From: Mesodorylaimus sp. YZB2_4
Lineage: Eukaryota; Nematoda; Enoplea; Dorylaimida; Dorylaimidae
DNA: 64,000 bases
Direction: 5' to 3'
NCBI GenBank assembly: GCA_030248295.1
Contig: JASANH010001153.1
Coordinates: 1-64,000 of the forward strand
Positions 33,212-44,174 of this stretch are shown here, in pieces. Below the pieces are notes generated by a model. The model saw only the letters and a program-made list of their open reading frames with translations, was not told the origin of the DNA and did no database searches. How positions within the stretch are numbered: position 1 is the stretch's first letter; each line of letters begins with the position of its first letter. The position numbers and the translations under genes are program-made.

Positions 33212-36151
33212 ATGCATGGATACACCTTGACTCTTGTCATCCTTGCTGCTCAAGCTTTCTTCACATTATCACAGAGTGACAGACGGGAAAGTCCAAATAT
33301 ATGGAACTTCCAAATAGCCAGAAAAGTGATCACTGCCTTCCAATTCAATGGCATGGGCATGTCAATTTGGGAAGACCAAAGTATCGGAGACACGACGATG
33401 GTATCGAAAAGACAGTTCTACGTCACTCCATCGACAGAATTCCTGGCAAACATGACAAAATGCGAATACAACGTGCTGACCGGTGTCAACATTGTGTCCT
33501 ATTATGTTCAAGTTTGGAGCGATCGTTTGCAATTGGCTGCTATTGATCGATTGAAACAAATGCAAATAAATGTCGTTCCTGAGCAGGTTCAATCGCTGCC
33601 CTTCTATCAGGTAAGAATACTGGAAACCCTTACCTGTGACCAAGCTTGGCAGGCGTAGGAAAGAGTGCCCTGTCCGACTGGAGCAGGCGAGTCTAGGACT
33701 ACAACCGTGGCTGAAACATCAACGCGAGGGGACGTCTCCCAGCCAGAGGAGATCAATAATTCACCCGCTCACCATAACCCGCCAGGCGCCAGGATTGACT
33801 AGCTACCACCTCAGTCTCAGGCTGTAAGTACTCACTGATACAGTGCTACCCTCGAACAGTGTCCTCCTAGGACACATTTGATTTTATAAGTTCTCTCTCA
33901 GATTATATCCTTTGGAAAGCATGACCCCTCCCAGCTTGTAATATGTGTTCACCAACCCGCGGACACCCTGCCATTATTTTTTAAAAATAGAGATGGGGTG
34001 CTCGTTGAGTGGCTTACATGCACTGTAAGGGTGTTTAGCCTGACTCTGGGAGTGAAAGCCTTGTTACGGGCATACTTGGTAGAACCTGCCTTGACCCTAA
34101 TTGGCCAAAATGTGCTGCAAATTTCACTTTCCTCCCTCGAATAATTTCTCTGCCTCAGATCCTATTAAATGAATGAAATATTTTTTAGAGTGCCACATTT
34201 TCTCACGGTAGTATAGACGATTTGTGCTCACTGCAGCCCGTTGCATTATCTTTTCCTTAGTGCGCGCTGTCGCACGAATCACTCTGTACAATAAACAATA
34301 CACGCAGGCGGGTTGAGATGTTCAAGATCAAAGTCTCTGAGACAAAAAACTCCTAGCAGAGCTTCTAGCGAAAAGAAAGACGTCTTACTGTAGACGTCAA
34401 ACGGAGTAAATACATCCTGCTGGGAAGAGCATCGATCCCACCTCGAATGCTTACTCTTGGGTCGCTGCAGATCGTGCAGCTCTCTTTGCTATGCCAACAG
34501 TTGACACTTGCAGTACTAACTAGGCACAGGGAGATTCTGAATATTACAGCTCTTCCTGTTTGTAGAAGTTCTACGCGGGAGATTTAAATAACAAAATTCC
34601 GCCCTGAATACTATGCGATGCTCAAGTATCGCCTTTAAATTTTTCAAAACCAGCGAATTATTTGAGTTGAAAATCCGCGGGTTTTTATCGCCAACCCTGT
34701 GTGTACCTCCTGCTGGGGAGAGCATCGACCCCCTACCTCAAATGCTTACACTTGGATCGTTGCTGATCTTGCAGCTCTCTTTGCTGTGCCAACAGTTGGC
34801 CTTCGCAATACTAACTAGTCATAGAGAGATTCTAAGTATTACAGCTCTCCCTGTAGGTCAGAATCACTTGGAACACCGCGCAACAAAAGCTCAAGGAAGC
34901 TGCCTTGAGCGCGACCTGGAACAGTAATCTTCAGCAACAGTCAATCCATCGTTTCACCATCTTGACCAAGGACAAGGGTATTTGCCAGCTGATGGCTAAT
35001 GTGCTCAAGGAGCAGCCAGAGTTCTTCACCGACAACATGGCCTTCGAATACACCCTCTCAGCGGCCTCCACCGCCACAAGGGTGCTCAGTGTGAAAACTG
35101 AGCATTTCCTAAACAGCCAACTTGTAGGCAGCTTGCAAACGATGGACACACAAACACCAGAGCGATTTCTATTTGCCAACGACGCCAATCGATTAACTCT
35201 AGAAATCACTGACAACGTCGTGGCAACCCAACTAGTCGATGGCGATTACGTGCCCGAAGCTGATCAGTTGACTTTAAAAGACGTCATCAGCAATCCGTTG
35301 CAATTGCGAGACACAAACACTGGTAACTTCACTCAGAAAATGTGGGATTCCGTCTTCTGGGATCCAGTATACGCCAGATTGGACAAAGTTACTTCATATT
35401 TGAACAAACTTCTCAACATCGACCAAGGAAATCATAGTGTAAAGAAGTCAAATCAATACAGCACTAAGGACGAGACTGGTGCAGATTTTAGTATTTCCAG
35501 TCTTTTCAAACTTGGTGGGAACGCCGGCAGTGAGTCCAGCAGTATGGCTAGTTTCGAAGAAGTGAAGACTTGGTTGCTCGAACACAATTACGATGTTGAA
35601 ATCAAAGGCTCGTTGTTTGTTCCAAAAAGTCTAAATTTGAAGAAAATAAATGTGGGAATCTTAAACCGACAGGAAATCATTTTTACTAAAAGCGTTCAAA
35701 TGAGACATATCGATGCTCCAGGAACACTGAAAGTCACTGTTGGATCGAAATCGACAGTCGAAAGCGAAGATATCAAAAATCTGCGACGAAATACTGAACA
35801 ACTCCATCAAATGGCCATATTGTTGAGTGCGCAATTAGATAGCTTCAAATCTAACGTTTCTGCTACTTTGGCGAAAAAATTTTCATTTTGTCGATTGTGC
35901 GTTCGAACATATGATGCAGCGAGCAGTAATGTAGACTTGCGACCAAGACAGTAAGCAAAAGCCATGCTGCTTCTATACTCGTCATCTATAAAGCATCTAC
36001 ACTCGTTTTTGTACTTTTTAGGATATGCTTTGATAATCCTAATTGGAATCCCACGACAGCAATTCCAGCGGTGCTGAATGTGAATAATCGATATTCACCA
36101 GAGCTGTCATTTCTGAGACCCGCATCTTTTGCAGTTTTTTGTACCCCATGA
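33212..36151 (+). CDS. Secreted protein of unknown family (540 aa)
   Basis: Three exons, 33212-33610, 34857-35950 and 36022-36151, GT-AG with consistent phases. Residues 1-21 (MHGYTLTLVILAAQAFFTLSQ) are a signal peptide. The chain has no obvious enzyme motif. Notable segments are WDSVFWDPVYARLDKVTSYL, a Ser/Gly-rich patch (GGNAGSESSSMASF), YDVEIKGSLFVPKSLNL and APGTLKVTVGSKS. I recall similarly patterned uncharacterised invertebrate secreted proteins but cannot name a family. Exon 3 adds a short tail ending in FCTP. The alternative, stopping at 35954 without using the GTAAGC donor at 35951, would give a shorter end. Intron 1 (1246 bp) carries SINE-like DNA and a 155-bp direct duplication that includes the acceptor. 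Confidence 0.8.
34413..34865 (+). repeat. ~155-bp direct duplication spanning the exon-2 acceptor
   Basis: 34,413-34,570 and 34,706-34,865 share, in order, GAGCATCGA, GCAGCTCTCTTTGCT, TGCCAACAGTTG, ATACTAACTAG and ATTACAGCTCT. The second copy supplies the used acceptor CTGTAG/GTCAG. The first has a similar unused TTTGTAG. Confidence 0.8.
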
Positions 36152-36344
36152 AAACCATAATTTTTTGGCAGTCATATTATCAGATTGCGTGCTGCTTTTT
36201 GTAGTGTAGCGTTGTTTTAGTTGTAGTGTAGATAATTATGTATACCACGGTTCCACATTCCCTAACATTAACTGCAATTTTTAATCCAGTATTTGTCCTA
36301 AATGACCCCAAAAAAGGGCAAACAGTGTTGACTATGAAATTAAG

Positions 36345-36520
36345 GTTTCGGCCGCAGTCGTGCAGTGATTCAGTAGTTCAAGGCCAGGCCCTGCAGGTGA
36401 CAGAGGTCGGTTAGCGAACCGTAAGCCCCGGTGACCTTGAACGCCAGGCCGTGGGTAACTCACCTGGTACCGCCGAGGTGCTTCGAGGTCGAAGACAAAT
36501 TAGAGACGCTATCGGCTCCA
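36345..36520 (+). mobile_element. tRNA-derived SINE, family A
   Basis: Begins GGCCGCAGTCGTGCAGTG, with GTCGGTTAGCGAACCGTAAG and a tail CCGCCGAGGTGCTTCGAGGT. Same block order as the copies near 26.6 and 43.0 kb. Confidence 0.7.
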
Positions 36521-37369
36521 GCATGTTCAGTCTAAAACCCAAGCTAATCAGAATTTACTGAGACCTCAACCACAGGCTCCAAATCCGATCCCTAACCAAG
36601 TCCCAAACCAAATCCAGATGCAGGTTCAAAGCCAAAAGCGACCAGCTACTTCGAATTATCCAGCTCCAACGCGTGGAGAAGATTCGCAGCCGTCAGTCGC
36701 GCCTGGATCTGAACCGTGAGCGACACAACCCAGAGGCCTCGAATCAGAAGGAGAGACGCTGGCGCTGGATCGAACCTGGTAGAGCCAGAGACGCCACGTC
36801 GTCGACGTGAAAGAGCGAGTCATTAGCCCCCTGTTTACTGTATTCAACGGACTGAAGATTTTCAGAAAATTTGTGCTCGTAATTGCGAATCGCGAACAGA
36901 ATATTACTTTTGCCAACAAAAACAGTACATATAAGCTAGTGAAAAAATGTTCTAAGCATGTGAAGATTATGAGAAATAATTTGGGCTTGAATAATTGAAT
37001 AAAATCGGTTCATCGGCTTCTTATTTGTGTCGATTCTTTCGAATTGGTGGCGGATATCACAAAAAACCACGAGCTGGGTCGCCATGAAGAACGCTACCAA
37101 ATATAAGATGAGGTGGTTGCAAGCGGGACTGGACGGGGGGGGTGCGGAGGAAGTATGCTTCACAGCAGCTCCCACGAGCGAAGGCTAAGAGCAAGATTTA
37201 TCAAGAGAGTCCCAGGTTGGTATCTCACAAATGCTAAGCTTAAAAAGTGTGACTGGTCTGATCATTTTAAAAAAAATCTTTTGTGGGCTGGGCCCTGTGC
37301 CGCCCCAGCTCCCCACAGGACTTCCAACCCGTTCCGCCTCCAGCTAGTCAGCAGTAATGTTATGATAAG
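36521..37369. other. Intergenic, nothing recognised
   Basis: No supported gene; contains a short G7 run near 37,134. Confidence 0.4.
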
Positions 37370-37695
37370 CAAGGCCGTGAGGTGACCAGCTCTCACAGCA
37401 GCTTCTCTCTGTGCGTCTCCACTAGGAGCACCCCGACAGAGGGCATCCTGTGCCAGCACCAGCCAAGGATGATACTGGGCGAGAAGGGAGGGACCTTCCC
37501 GACTGGCGTTCCTGATTCTCTACTCGTTCGGCGTCCGCCGCTTGACGAGTCGCCCAAACCCACATAATCGCTTTCGAAGACTTGATCTCACTCCCAGAAC
37601 GGGATTACTGAACTGCCGCCCTCAGCTGTAACCAAACTGCGGCCTACCGGCCAGGCAATGTGCGGTAACCAACTGAACCACCGCGGCTCTCGTCT
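37370..37695 (-). mobile_element. tRNA-derived SINE, family A-like
   Basis: The minus strand starts GAGCCGCGGTGGTTCAGTTG (A-box-like) and ends with CTGTCGGGGTGCTCCTAGTGG, the tail shared with the 26.5-kb copy. The middle is longer than in other copies. Confidence 0.6.
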
Positions 37696-38405
37696 GATCA
37701 TCTATGCATCGCCTGGCATGCCCCAATATTCTGAAGCAGCTGACGTTTTGGATGGCGATTTTACGTGCAAGAACGAAACCAGTGCGCATGCTCAAATTGT
37801 GGGCAATGTTCAGTGGACGGCTTAATGCGTTTCTGATCAATCAATAAAAAACGAAAAACTGCTTCCCGCACTCACGATTCATGTTTCTCTTCCTTCCTTC
37901 CTTGCTTGGAGTGAATAGAGTTATTTTGTTTCGATTTATGCCCCCGAAATTTCTTTAGCGAATCCCTTTAGAATGAGGGAGTTACGACACACTATACGAT
38001 TTGAGTCTCATGTTTCAGGTGACCACCATCCAATCAATCATTTATTCGTTTGCGACTGTCTCCTATCAGATATTCAGGATACCCACCCCGCTTGGCTGAT
38101 CGATTCCCAGCTATCATTTACTCAAAAGACTCCATCAAAAATCTCCCAGCCATCGTTTATACCAGTGGCGAAAACTGTTGACGATGGGTCCTGGGAGCCT
38201 CTCCTAGTCTTTCTCAAAGCAAATGTTGACAAGAAAGCTGAACTCACGATCATAAAAAAATGCAGTAGCTACTTGGCGTGCCCTTGTTTTGTGGAGCTTT
38301 AATGAAACACCTGTTGGCATCTTTTCGATCTCACGAGTTCAGAAAAAAACATGACACAAAAATCTCGTCATTGGGATGTCATCACTCGATCGCATTCCAC
38401 AGCTG
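37696..38405. other. Intergenic, nothing recognised
   Basis: A 109-codon frame at 37,973-38,302 shows no recognised features. Confidence 0.35.
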
Positions 38406-39929
38406 TCAGCGCCCGCTATGGTGGGTGCGGCGGGATGGGCCGCGGGATGCTTGTGAAGCACCTTTCTTGCTTGGCGATGCACTGCTTCGAGGACTATGAC
38501 GAGCGCCAGACCTGGAACGTGGATCGCGATGGCCTGGAGACCGTCCGCTAGGCTGCCTTCCAGGCGATGCACCGTGCCGACGACTGGCTGGAGACTGCGT
38601 GTGCATTCGAGTAGGCGGCGTCCAAGCAGTTTTCATTTTCTTGCGTTTGCAGACACAAGCCACAATCAGGAGCACGATTGCAGCGACCAAGATTAAGGCG
38701 ACGATACTGAGCGCGACGATCTGCCAGACTTCGAGAACGACGGGTGGAGGCTTTGTCGGTCCCACTACTTGTTCGATTTGACTCAACGTCGGTTTTGTTT
38801 TCGAGTCGGACTTTGTAGACTCGATTTCCCCACCAGGACAAGGGTTCGTCGAGCAGGGCTCCTTTTCTGGCTTGCAGTGCTCCAGAAATTTTCGAGTGTT
38901 CTCGCCTTGAATCTTCGCCCGAGTTTCTCGCTGGCCACCGCCGCAACTCTTGTCGCATGGTGTTTTCGCTTGGGGAGCGATGGAACATTCGTACTTGCAT
39001 ACCGAGATCGGGCATGGCTCCGTGATGTTGACGTTCATGCAGATGTCTATCCAACGCAAACCCTCATTCCAATCATCGTTCTTGGTTTTAGACCGATACG
39101 ACTTCTCTTTGAAGCATGGTCCAGTCGAGCTGTTGAAGTAGCACGGCGTTTCCACCATTTCTGCATTGCAGAGATTGTCCATGATTTGTATGATTGCATC
39201 CGAGATTTTGGAAGGAGCATTTCGAAGGGGGAACACCTGGTTTGGGATACTCTTTCCGACCATGGTCACATCACCGACGGCACGAGTACTTTCCATCGTG
39301 ACAATTAGTTCGGGCCCCAAGCGACTTCCAGTGATATTGCGTAGAAGTACGAACGGATCGATGTCGTAAAACGCTTTATGCAGAGCCAGTAGAACGAGAA
39401 AGTCGGGAATGTGCTCGCGATTTCCTTCAATGTCGAGAAATAATTTCCTCGGACGGTAGTAGAACGACGTACTACCAAAAATACCTTCATCTTGACGGCG
39501 CCGAGGGTCATGTTTCGGCACAAACACAAAGCCCTTCCCAGTTTCAATGAGATCTTTCATCGCATCTCGACTGAAATTCTCGTATAAGGTGCGATAATTG
39601 GATACGTCTTCCCCGCTCCGCAGCAAGATACCGAAAGACGCGTTGATCTCGGATGTTTTTGGACCTTCGAGAAGCGGCTTCGTCACAGCGCGTATCAATT
39701 CTAGAATGCCGCTTCGATCGTTCTCTTTTTTCAAGTTCTCGACCCACTCCTTTCGATCTTTTAACTCGTCATCTCTCAAATCTTCATCCGCCAGCAGATT
39801 AATGACGTACGTGTCAACGACGACGCAGATGTCGATGAGCCTGGGTTTCACTTTCGTCCATGGTTCCCCGACTCCAATTAGCACCAGAATAGCCAGTATG
39901 CAGCCGTCGAACACGAGCCGACCAAACAT
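38406..39929 (-). CDS. Type I membrane protein with thrombospondin type-1 repeat
   Basis: One uninterrupted frame of 507 aa. Residues 1 to about 22 (MFGRLVFDGCILAILVLIGV) are a signal peptide. Residues about 30-300 form an ectodomain of unrecognised family. It starts RLIDICVVVDTYV, which loosely recalls the first strand of a vWA or reprolysin-like alpha/beta fold, but has neither a DxSxS metal site nor an HExxH zinc site. A TSP1 repeat follows (ECSIAPQAKTPCDKSCGGGQ ... HCKPEKEPCSTNPCPGG). The membrane span is WQIVALSIVALILVAAIVLL. The cytoplasmic tail of about 85 aa is Arg/Ser/Pro/His-rich (RSPGHRDPRSRSGARHSPR). The layout suggests a surface adhesion or matrix-binding receptor, which is inference. 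A CTCTCCTAG acceptor sits 19 nt before the Met, so the message probably has an upstream non-coding exon or is trans-spliced. Confidence 0.8.
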   Translation of the reverse strand: MFGRLVFDGCILAILVLIGVGEPWTKVKPRLIDICVVVDTYVINLLADEDLRDDELKDRKEWVENLKKENDRSGILELIRAVTKPLLEGPKTSEINASFGILLRSGEDVSNYRTLYENFSRDAMKDLIETGKGFVFVPKHDPRRRQDEGIFGSTSFYYRPRKLFLDIEGNREHIPDFLVLLALHKAFYDIDPFVLLRNITGSRLGPELIVTMESTRAVGDVTMVGKSIPNQVFPLRNAPSKISDAIIQIMDNLCNAEMVETPCYFNSSTGPCFKEKSYRSKTKNDDWNEGLRWIDICMNVNITEPCPISVCKYECSIAPQAKTPCDKSCGGGQRETRAKIQGENTRKFLEHCKPEKEPCSTNPCPGGEIESTKSDSKTKPTLSQIEQVVGPTKPPPVVLEVWQIVALSIVALILVAAIVLLIVACVCKRKKMKTAWTPPTRMHTQSPASRRHGASPGRQPSGRSPGHRDPRSRSGARHSPRSSASPSKKGASQASRGPSRRTHHSGR

Positions 39930-40460
39930 TGCGCTTTTTGCAGTCACTAGGAGAGAAAACAGCTTGCAAGTGAATTACTGTACTGTGCCGGACTATTCGT
40001 CGCGCACGCTTTGCAGAGAATGATTCAGATTAATGTCCCACCCAGCGGCATTGATTGGTCGACTTAACGTTGCTTTTACTTCCCCTCAGTCGCAGAAATA
40101 ACGCATCAAAAAAGTCCAGTAGCAGCGGGATGTAGTCGGCTGATCAAGTTTATCAACAGGCGCGGTAGCTGCCTGTTTAGCACAGCCACACAGACGCGCA
40201 ATGTTAAGCGGGACACTTTGCCCATCCATTACTCGACAACAAATCAACATAAATGCGCAAAACCTTGTGGATGAGCTATGTTTGCCATGTTTGCCAATCG
40301 TGCAAAATTTTGTTGGAAATGGCAAAGTCGTTCTCGAGATCCAAAATGCACGTTGGTCAGAGATACGACGACGAGAAGTGATACGGGGGAAGAGGCCGCG
40401 GAAGCTTTGTTACTTAACTTGCCCGTACACCACAAAGCCAAGACGGGCGGGGAGGGGGCA
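39930..40460. other. Promoter-side intergenic DNA
   Basis: Region upstream of the thrombospondin-repeat gene, leading into poly-C DNA. A direct repeat, CAGAGATACGACGACGA, occurs at about 40,360 and 40,665, flanking the poly-C block. Confidence 0.45.
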
Positions 40461-40592
40461 TGGGGGTCCCCCCCCCCCCCCCCCCCCCCCCCCCTCCTCC
40501 CCCTCCCGCCCCCGCCCCCCCCCACCCCACTCACACTTTATACCACCCCAGACACACCACCCAACCCACCCCCCCACCCCCCCCCCCCCACC

Positions 40593-40651
<59 letters not shown>
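40461..40651. repeat. Poly-C / CCCAC low-complexity block
   Basis: C runs at 40,470-40,494 and 40,600-40,651, with C-rich CCCACC sequence between. It is bounded by the direct repeat CAGAGATACGACGACGA. ORFs here encode only poly-Pro or poly-Gly and are not genes. Confidence 0.95.
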
Positions 40652-40769
40652 ACCTACCTCTGTTCAGAGATACGACGACGACGAAGTTATACGGCAAATC
40701 TGCATCTTATTTTAGTTTTTACTAACCAATAGGGTTTTAATTTTCGAGAAATTTTAAAAAAATTTGTAT

Positions 40770-41525
40770 CGCGTAAATTTTTTAAATCTCGCGGCTTTTT
40801 TCGTCTTTTTGCTGTAAGCGAGCAGATTCAGGGATGTAAAGTCTGCATGGAGCGGGTTTTTCGAGATACGTGATCACGTGTCAGCACCCGCAAGCATGGT
40901 TATTATATCAAATTGCCAGGGTCACATAGTTGAAAATTGGTTGGCGGTCTGGCTGTTGTGGCACCAGTCTCGCCCATTTGCAAATCAGATAGCCGCTTGT
41001 GAGGCGTTGGTGTTTGGTTGGTTTTGGAGCGATCGCAAAAAGTTATGTGTCGATGAGATCGGCTTTAGGAAAGTCGTCTGAAGTGAAAAATTCACCTTAA
41101 ATAGCCATTTTTGTGTCATGCGTTCAAATATCCCGCCTGCCTGCATGAGCATCACTTGTGCAGGACCTAGAAGGCAAGAGCAACAACCTTTAGTTTGTGA
41201 TGCAGGGCGCAGTATGATTTGGATCTAATTATCATTAATTAACTTTACTGGACTAGTCAAGGTCACGATATATCAAAAAATGTTTTTTGTCGTTCCAGTT
41301 CATGCAGACTTCATGTTCCAGAACTTGTTCTAGCAGCAAAAAGATGCAAAAAAGCCGCGAGAGTAAAAAATGGTTCGGAGATACAAATTTTTAGAAATTT
41401 TGTGAAAATAAGAAACCCCAGAGTTCATACTGTACGACGGGCAAGTCTCGTTTAGGAATTTGAAAAAACCCGCGAGTTATAGCCATTTAACATCCACGGA
41501 CATCACTTGCCAAATTCGGTATAAT
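40770..41525 (+). mobile_element. Inverted-repeat element, family C copy 1
   Basis: AATCTCGCGGCTTTTTTCGT near 40,785 pairs with its reverse complement near 41,350. The interior matches 53,690-54,290 in the same order and orientation (TAGTCTGCATGGAGCGGGTTTTT, TCAGATAGCCGCTTGTGAGG, GCAGACTTCATGTTCC). The outer right end near 41,520 resembles the TTGCCGACCCGGTA end of the 54.4-kb copy. Confidence 0.75.
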
Positions 41526-42690
41526 AAGATAGTCGGCCGTTTATAAACGTCCAAATCTCTATATTTCTTTGCTTGCAACAGTAACTGTCGTTTCGTAGTT
41601 GAGTGGGGTGCCGTCTAATTTTTTATTCAGGCGATGTGGGTTTTTTGCTGTTTCGTTGGTGCCTTTCATTCTGGATTGAAATTGTGTGAGGGCCGCTCGG
41701 GGCGTGTAGAAAATTACTAAATCGCACTGCTTCAAACTAAATTTTCACTAGATATGAAATTATCGATTTTCTGGTTGCATTCGGCTTTGCAGTTTGATAT
41801 TTTGCAGTTTTTTAGCGACCTCCCGATATAGCAATACCCTCCAAAAAGGTACATGAAATAGACCACGGTCAGGGCCTTAAAGTGCGAAAAAGTACTATTA
41901 TTTCTAAAGGCAATAGAGAGATGAAAACACAAGGGCCGATGGTCGTTCTAGTGCTGAAGGTTGTACGCCTAAGCTATTAGCATGCTGGCAACACAGAAGC
42001 TGAAGTTTCTGTTCCAGCATCATTGGGTAGGTGCCAGACATTCAGTGCTCGTGCTGTCACCACAGATGCAAGCTTACTGCAGCAGTTCCTCACCTCACTG
42101 TTGCCCAAGTAAGTTCGAGGTAACAAAAGGCAATCGTATTGAAAAATCACAAACTTCCGAACTTACTCCAGAGTAGGAATAAGTGTACTCGTGTGGGTGC
42201 GCCTTTGGTGAAAAACGGAAAACATAAAACCCCACAGGGAGTCGACGCCACGACTCCACGATGCACCGAGTACATCACAGAGGCATGCACTATGGGTGAG
42301 TGTGGGAGTAGGATTGTGAGCCTCGCCCTGAAGGCAACATAAACGTACAGTAGATGTATCACGTCCAGATAAGTATAATCCACTCAAACATGTGCCGCCG
42401 AGGGAGCCCAGCCAACCTTGTCTCGCCTTGCATTCGGTTAGAGTAGGGTGGCTGGGCTAACCTTTTCGCTGTCTGATAACAGATTTTTTTAGAAATCTTG
42501 ATTGCAGTGCTGGATCAGCTTCGCACTTTGCAGCTTGCTGAAGAGCACTGGAGCACTGGACACGTCATCGCTTTTGTATGTGGTTGGTCGTATTCATGGC
42601 TATATGTAATGTTCATGTTCATGTTTCGCCACATCACCAAAAGCTTATGCGCACTCGAGGGTGAAGAGACTCATTTGACACGAAATTATT
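41526..42690. other. Intergenic, no gene seen
   Basis: No supported coding frame. Confidence 0.4.
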
Positions 42691-42780
42691 TACTGGCCCG
42701 CGAGTGGAAGCCTCGCCTGTAACTGCGCACCTGGCGTGAGAGGCAGACGCCTAACCCACCAGGCCACGAGGCGGGTATTG
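42690..42780 (-). mobile_element. tRNA-derived SINE head, family B
   Basis: The minus strand reads CGTGGCCTGGTGGGTTAGGC (A box TGGCCTGGTGGG), then GTCTGCCTCTCACGCCAGGTGCGC. It is nearly identical to the head at 60,330-60,375. Confidence 0.65.
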
Positions 42781-42944
42781 ACGAAATGAATTGTAGGCAT
42801 TGCACGACATATGATAGATCTGTGATAACCTAGTAGGCGTACTCGACACGTAGGTTCTCCCGGCTTTCCAAAACAGGATATCTATTTAACGATGCTCTAA
42901 CATGCTGTTGGATGAGTCTATTTAAAAAAAAGAGGGTCAGGCCG

Positions 42945-43135
42945 CGGTGGTGCAGGTGGCGGGCGATCGTGTACCCATACTGCTTGGCAGCCTGCAGCTG
43001 GGCTCCTCTTGCGTTCAATTCCTGGTGATGCAGGTTGGTTTGCGAACGATAAACCCTGGCTGACCTTGCACAATAGGCCGCGCGACTCGTCTTGCACCGT
43101 TGAGGTGTTGTGAGAGGAGGGACGGAAGCTGAACG
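42945..43135 (+). mobile_element. tRNA-derived SINE, family A
   Basis: Begins GGCCGCGGTGGTGCAGGTGG, with a GCGTTCAATTCC B-box-like word, GGTTGGTTTGCGAACG and a tail CCGTTGAGGTGTTG...GGGACGGAAGC. Confidence 0.75.
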
Positions 43136-43197
43136 AGGAGAAAGTCTTGGCTGTTGGAAATGGACAGGATTCATAGCATGGTTAAGCTATAGTTGAT

Positions 43198-43676
43198 AAA
43201 TCACTCGATCACACCGACGCTGGCGCCCCCTAACGGCATGAATCAGTCACTGTGGCCGGCATTCTCCATGGAAGCCCGGAAAGGAATGATAACAAATGAA
43301 CAGTGCCAGGCATGAAGGAAGGAAGTAGTCAAATGTGAGCAATTTGAACCGTTATCACGCTTGGGCGAAAACATCATTATTTTGAATTTGCCGCCAATCA
43401 CGTTCTGATCGGTCCCGTCTGCTATGGAGCGGCAAGCTGACTATGTTGCGCAGCTGTGTACAGTGTGCCTTCGAACCTGATTGGCGGCAAATTCAAAATG
43501 ATGCTGTTTTCGCCCAAACGTGATGACGGTTCAAATTGCCCACATTTCACTGATTTTATGCCTCTTGGCACTGTTTATTTGTTATCATTCCTTTCCGGGC
43601 TTTCATGGAGAATGCCGGCCACAGTGACTGATTTATACCGTTAGGGGGCGCCAGCGTTGGTGCGAGCCAGTGATTT
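43198..43676. mobile_element. 479-bp foldback element
   Basis: Two arms of about 205 bp (43,198-43,410 and 43,473-43,676) are near-perfect reverse complements, sharing CGCTGGCGCCCCCTAACGG, CACTGTGGCCGGCATTCTCC and TTTGAATTTGCCGCCAATCA. A loop of about 60 bp separates them. No ORF. Confidence 0.9.
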
Positions 43677-44174
43677 GTCACATATAGAACATACATGATT
43701 CACAGCCCACCTGCCATCGTCTGAGGAAGTCGGTGTCTAGTCCAGGATGCCTAGGACCCAAAGAGGGGCGCTGCAGTGTTTGCTGGACCCTCGAAACCTT
43801 GCTCAGGAAGTATGAAAACTAGCTGGCGAAAGGCTAAGCAGGGTTTGGCCAAAAAGCTGAGATGCGGCTAACCGAAGTTCGACTTTAAGTGATTGAGTAG
43901 TCGATCAGATGAAAAAAGTGTGCGCTCCACAGTGGCTTTGAAGTTTTGCATTTAACCGATCTAATACTGCCAGCTCAACCAGCCCTCTCGGCTTGAAGAA
44001 CAGAAATAGGTATTTGCGATAGTTGCAACTTTTAAAATGTTCGTGTTCATGCTTATCCTCCTTTGTTTAGCATTGCTTCAGCGACGTATTTTGAGCCTTG
44101 ATCCGTTGCAATCAGAGCTGGACTATACCCGTACGTAGTAGTCCGAAACCAGCAGGTATGTGTAGCCACTCCGG
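43677..44174. other. Spacer between two inverted-repeat elements
   Basis: Nothing recognised. Confidence 0.4.

Noticed and set aside
38548-39308. Long frames on both strands over the thrombospondin-repeat gene
   Set aside because: Shadows of the 507-aa frame, which alone has signal peptide, domain and TM order.
40201-40725. Open frames of about 150-175 codons, proline-rich
   Set aside because: They are produced by poly-C tracts read in all frames; no composition or splice signal supports a gene.
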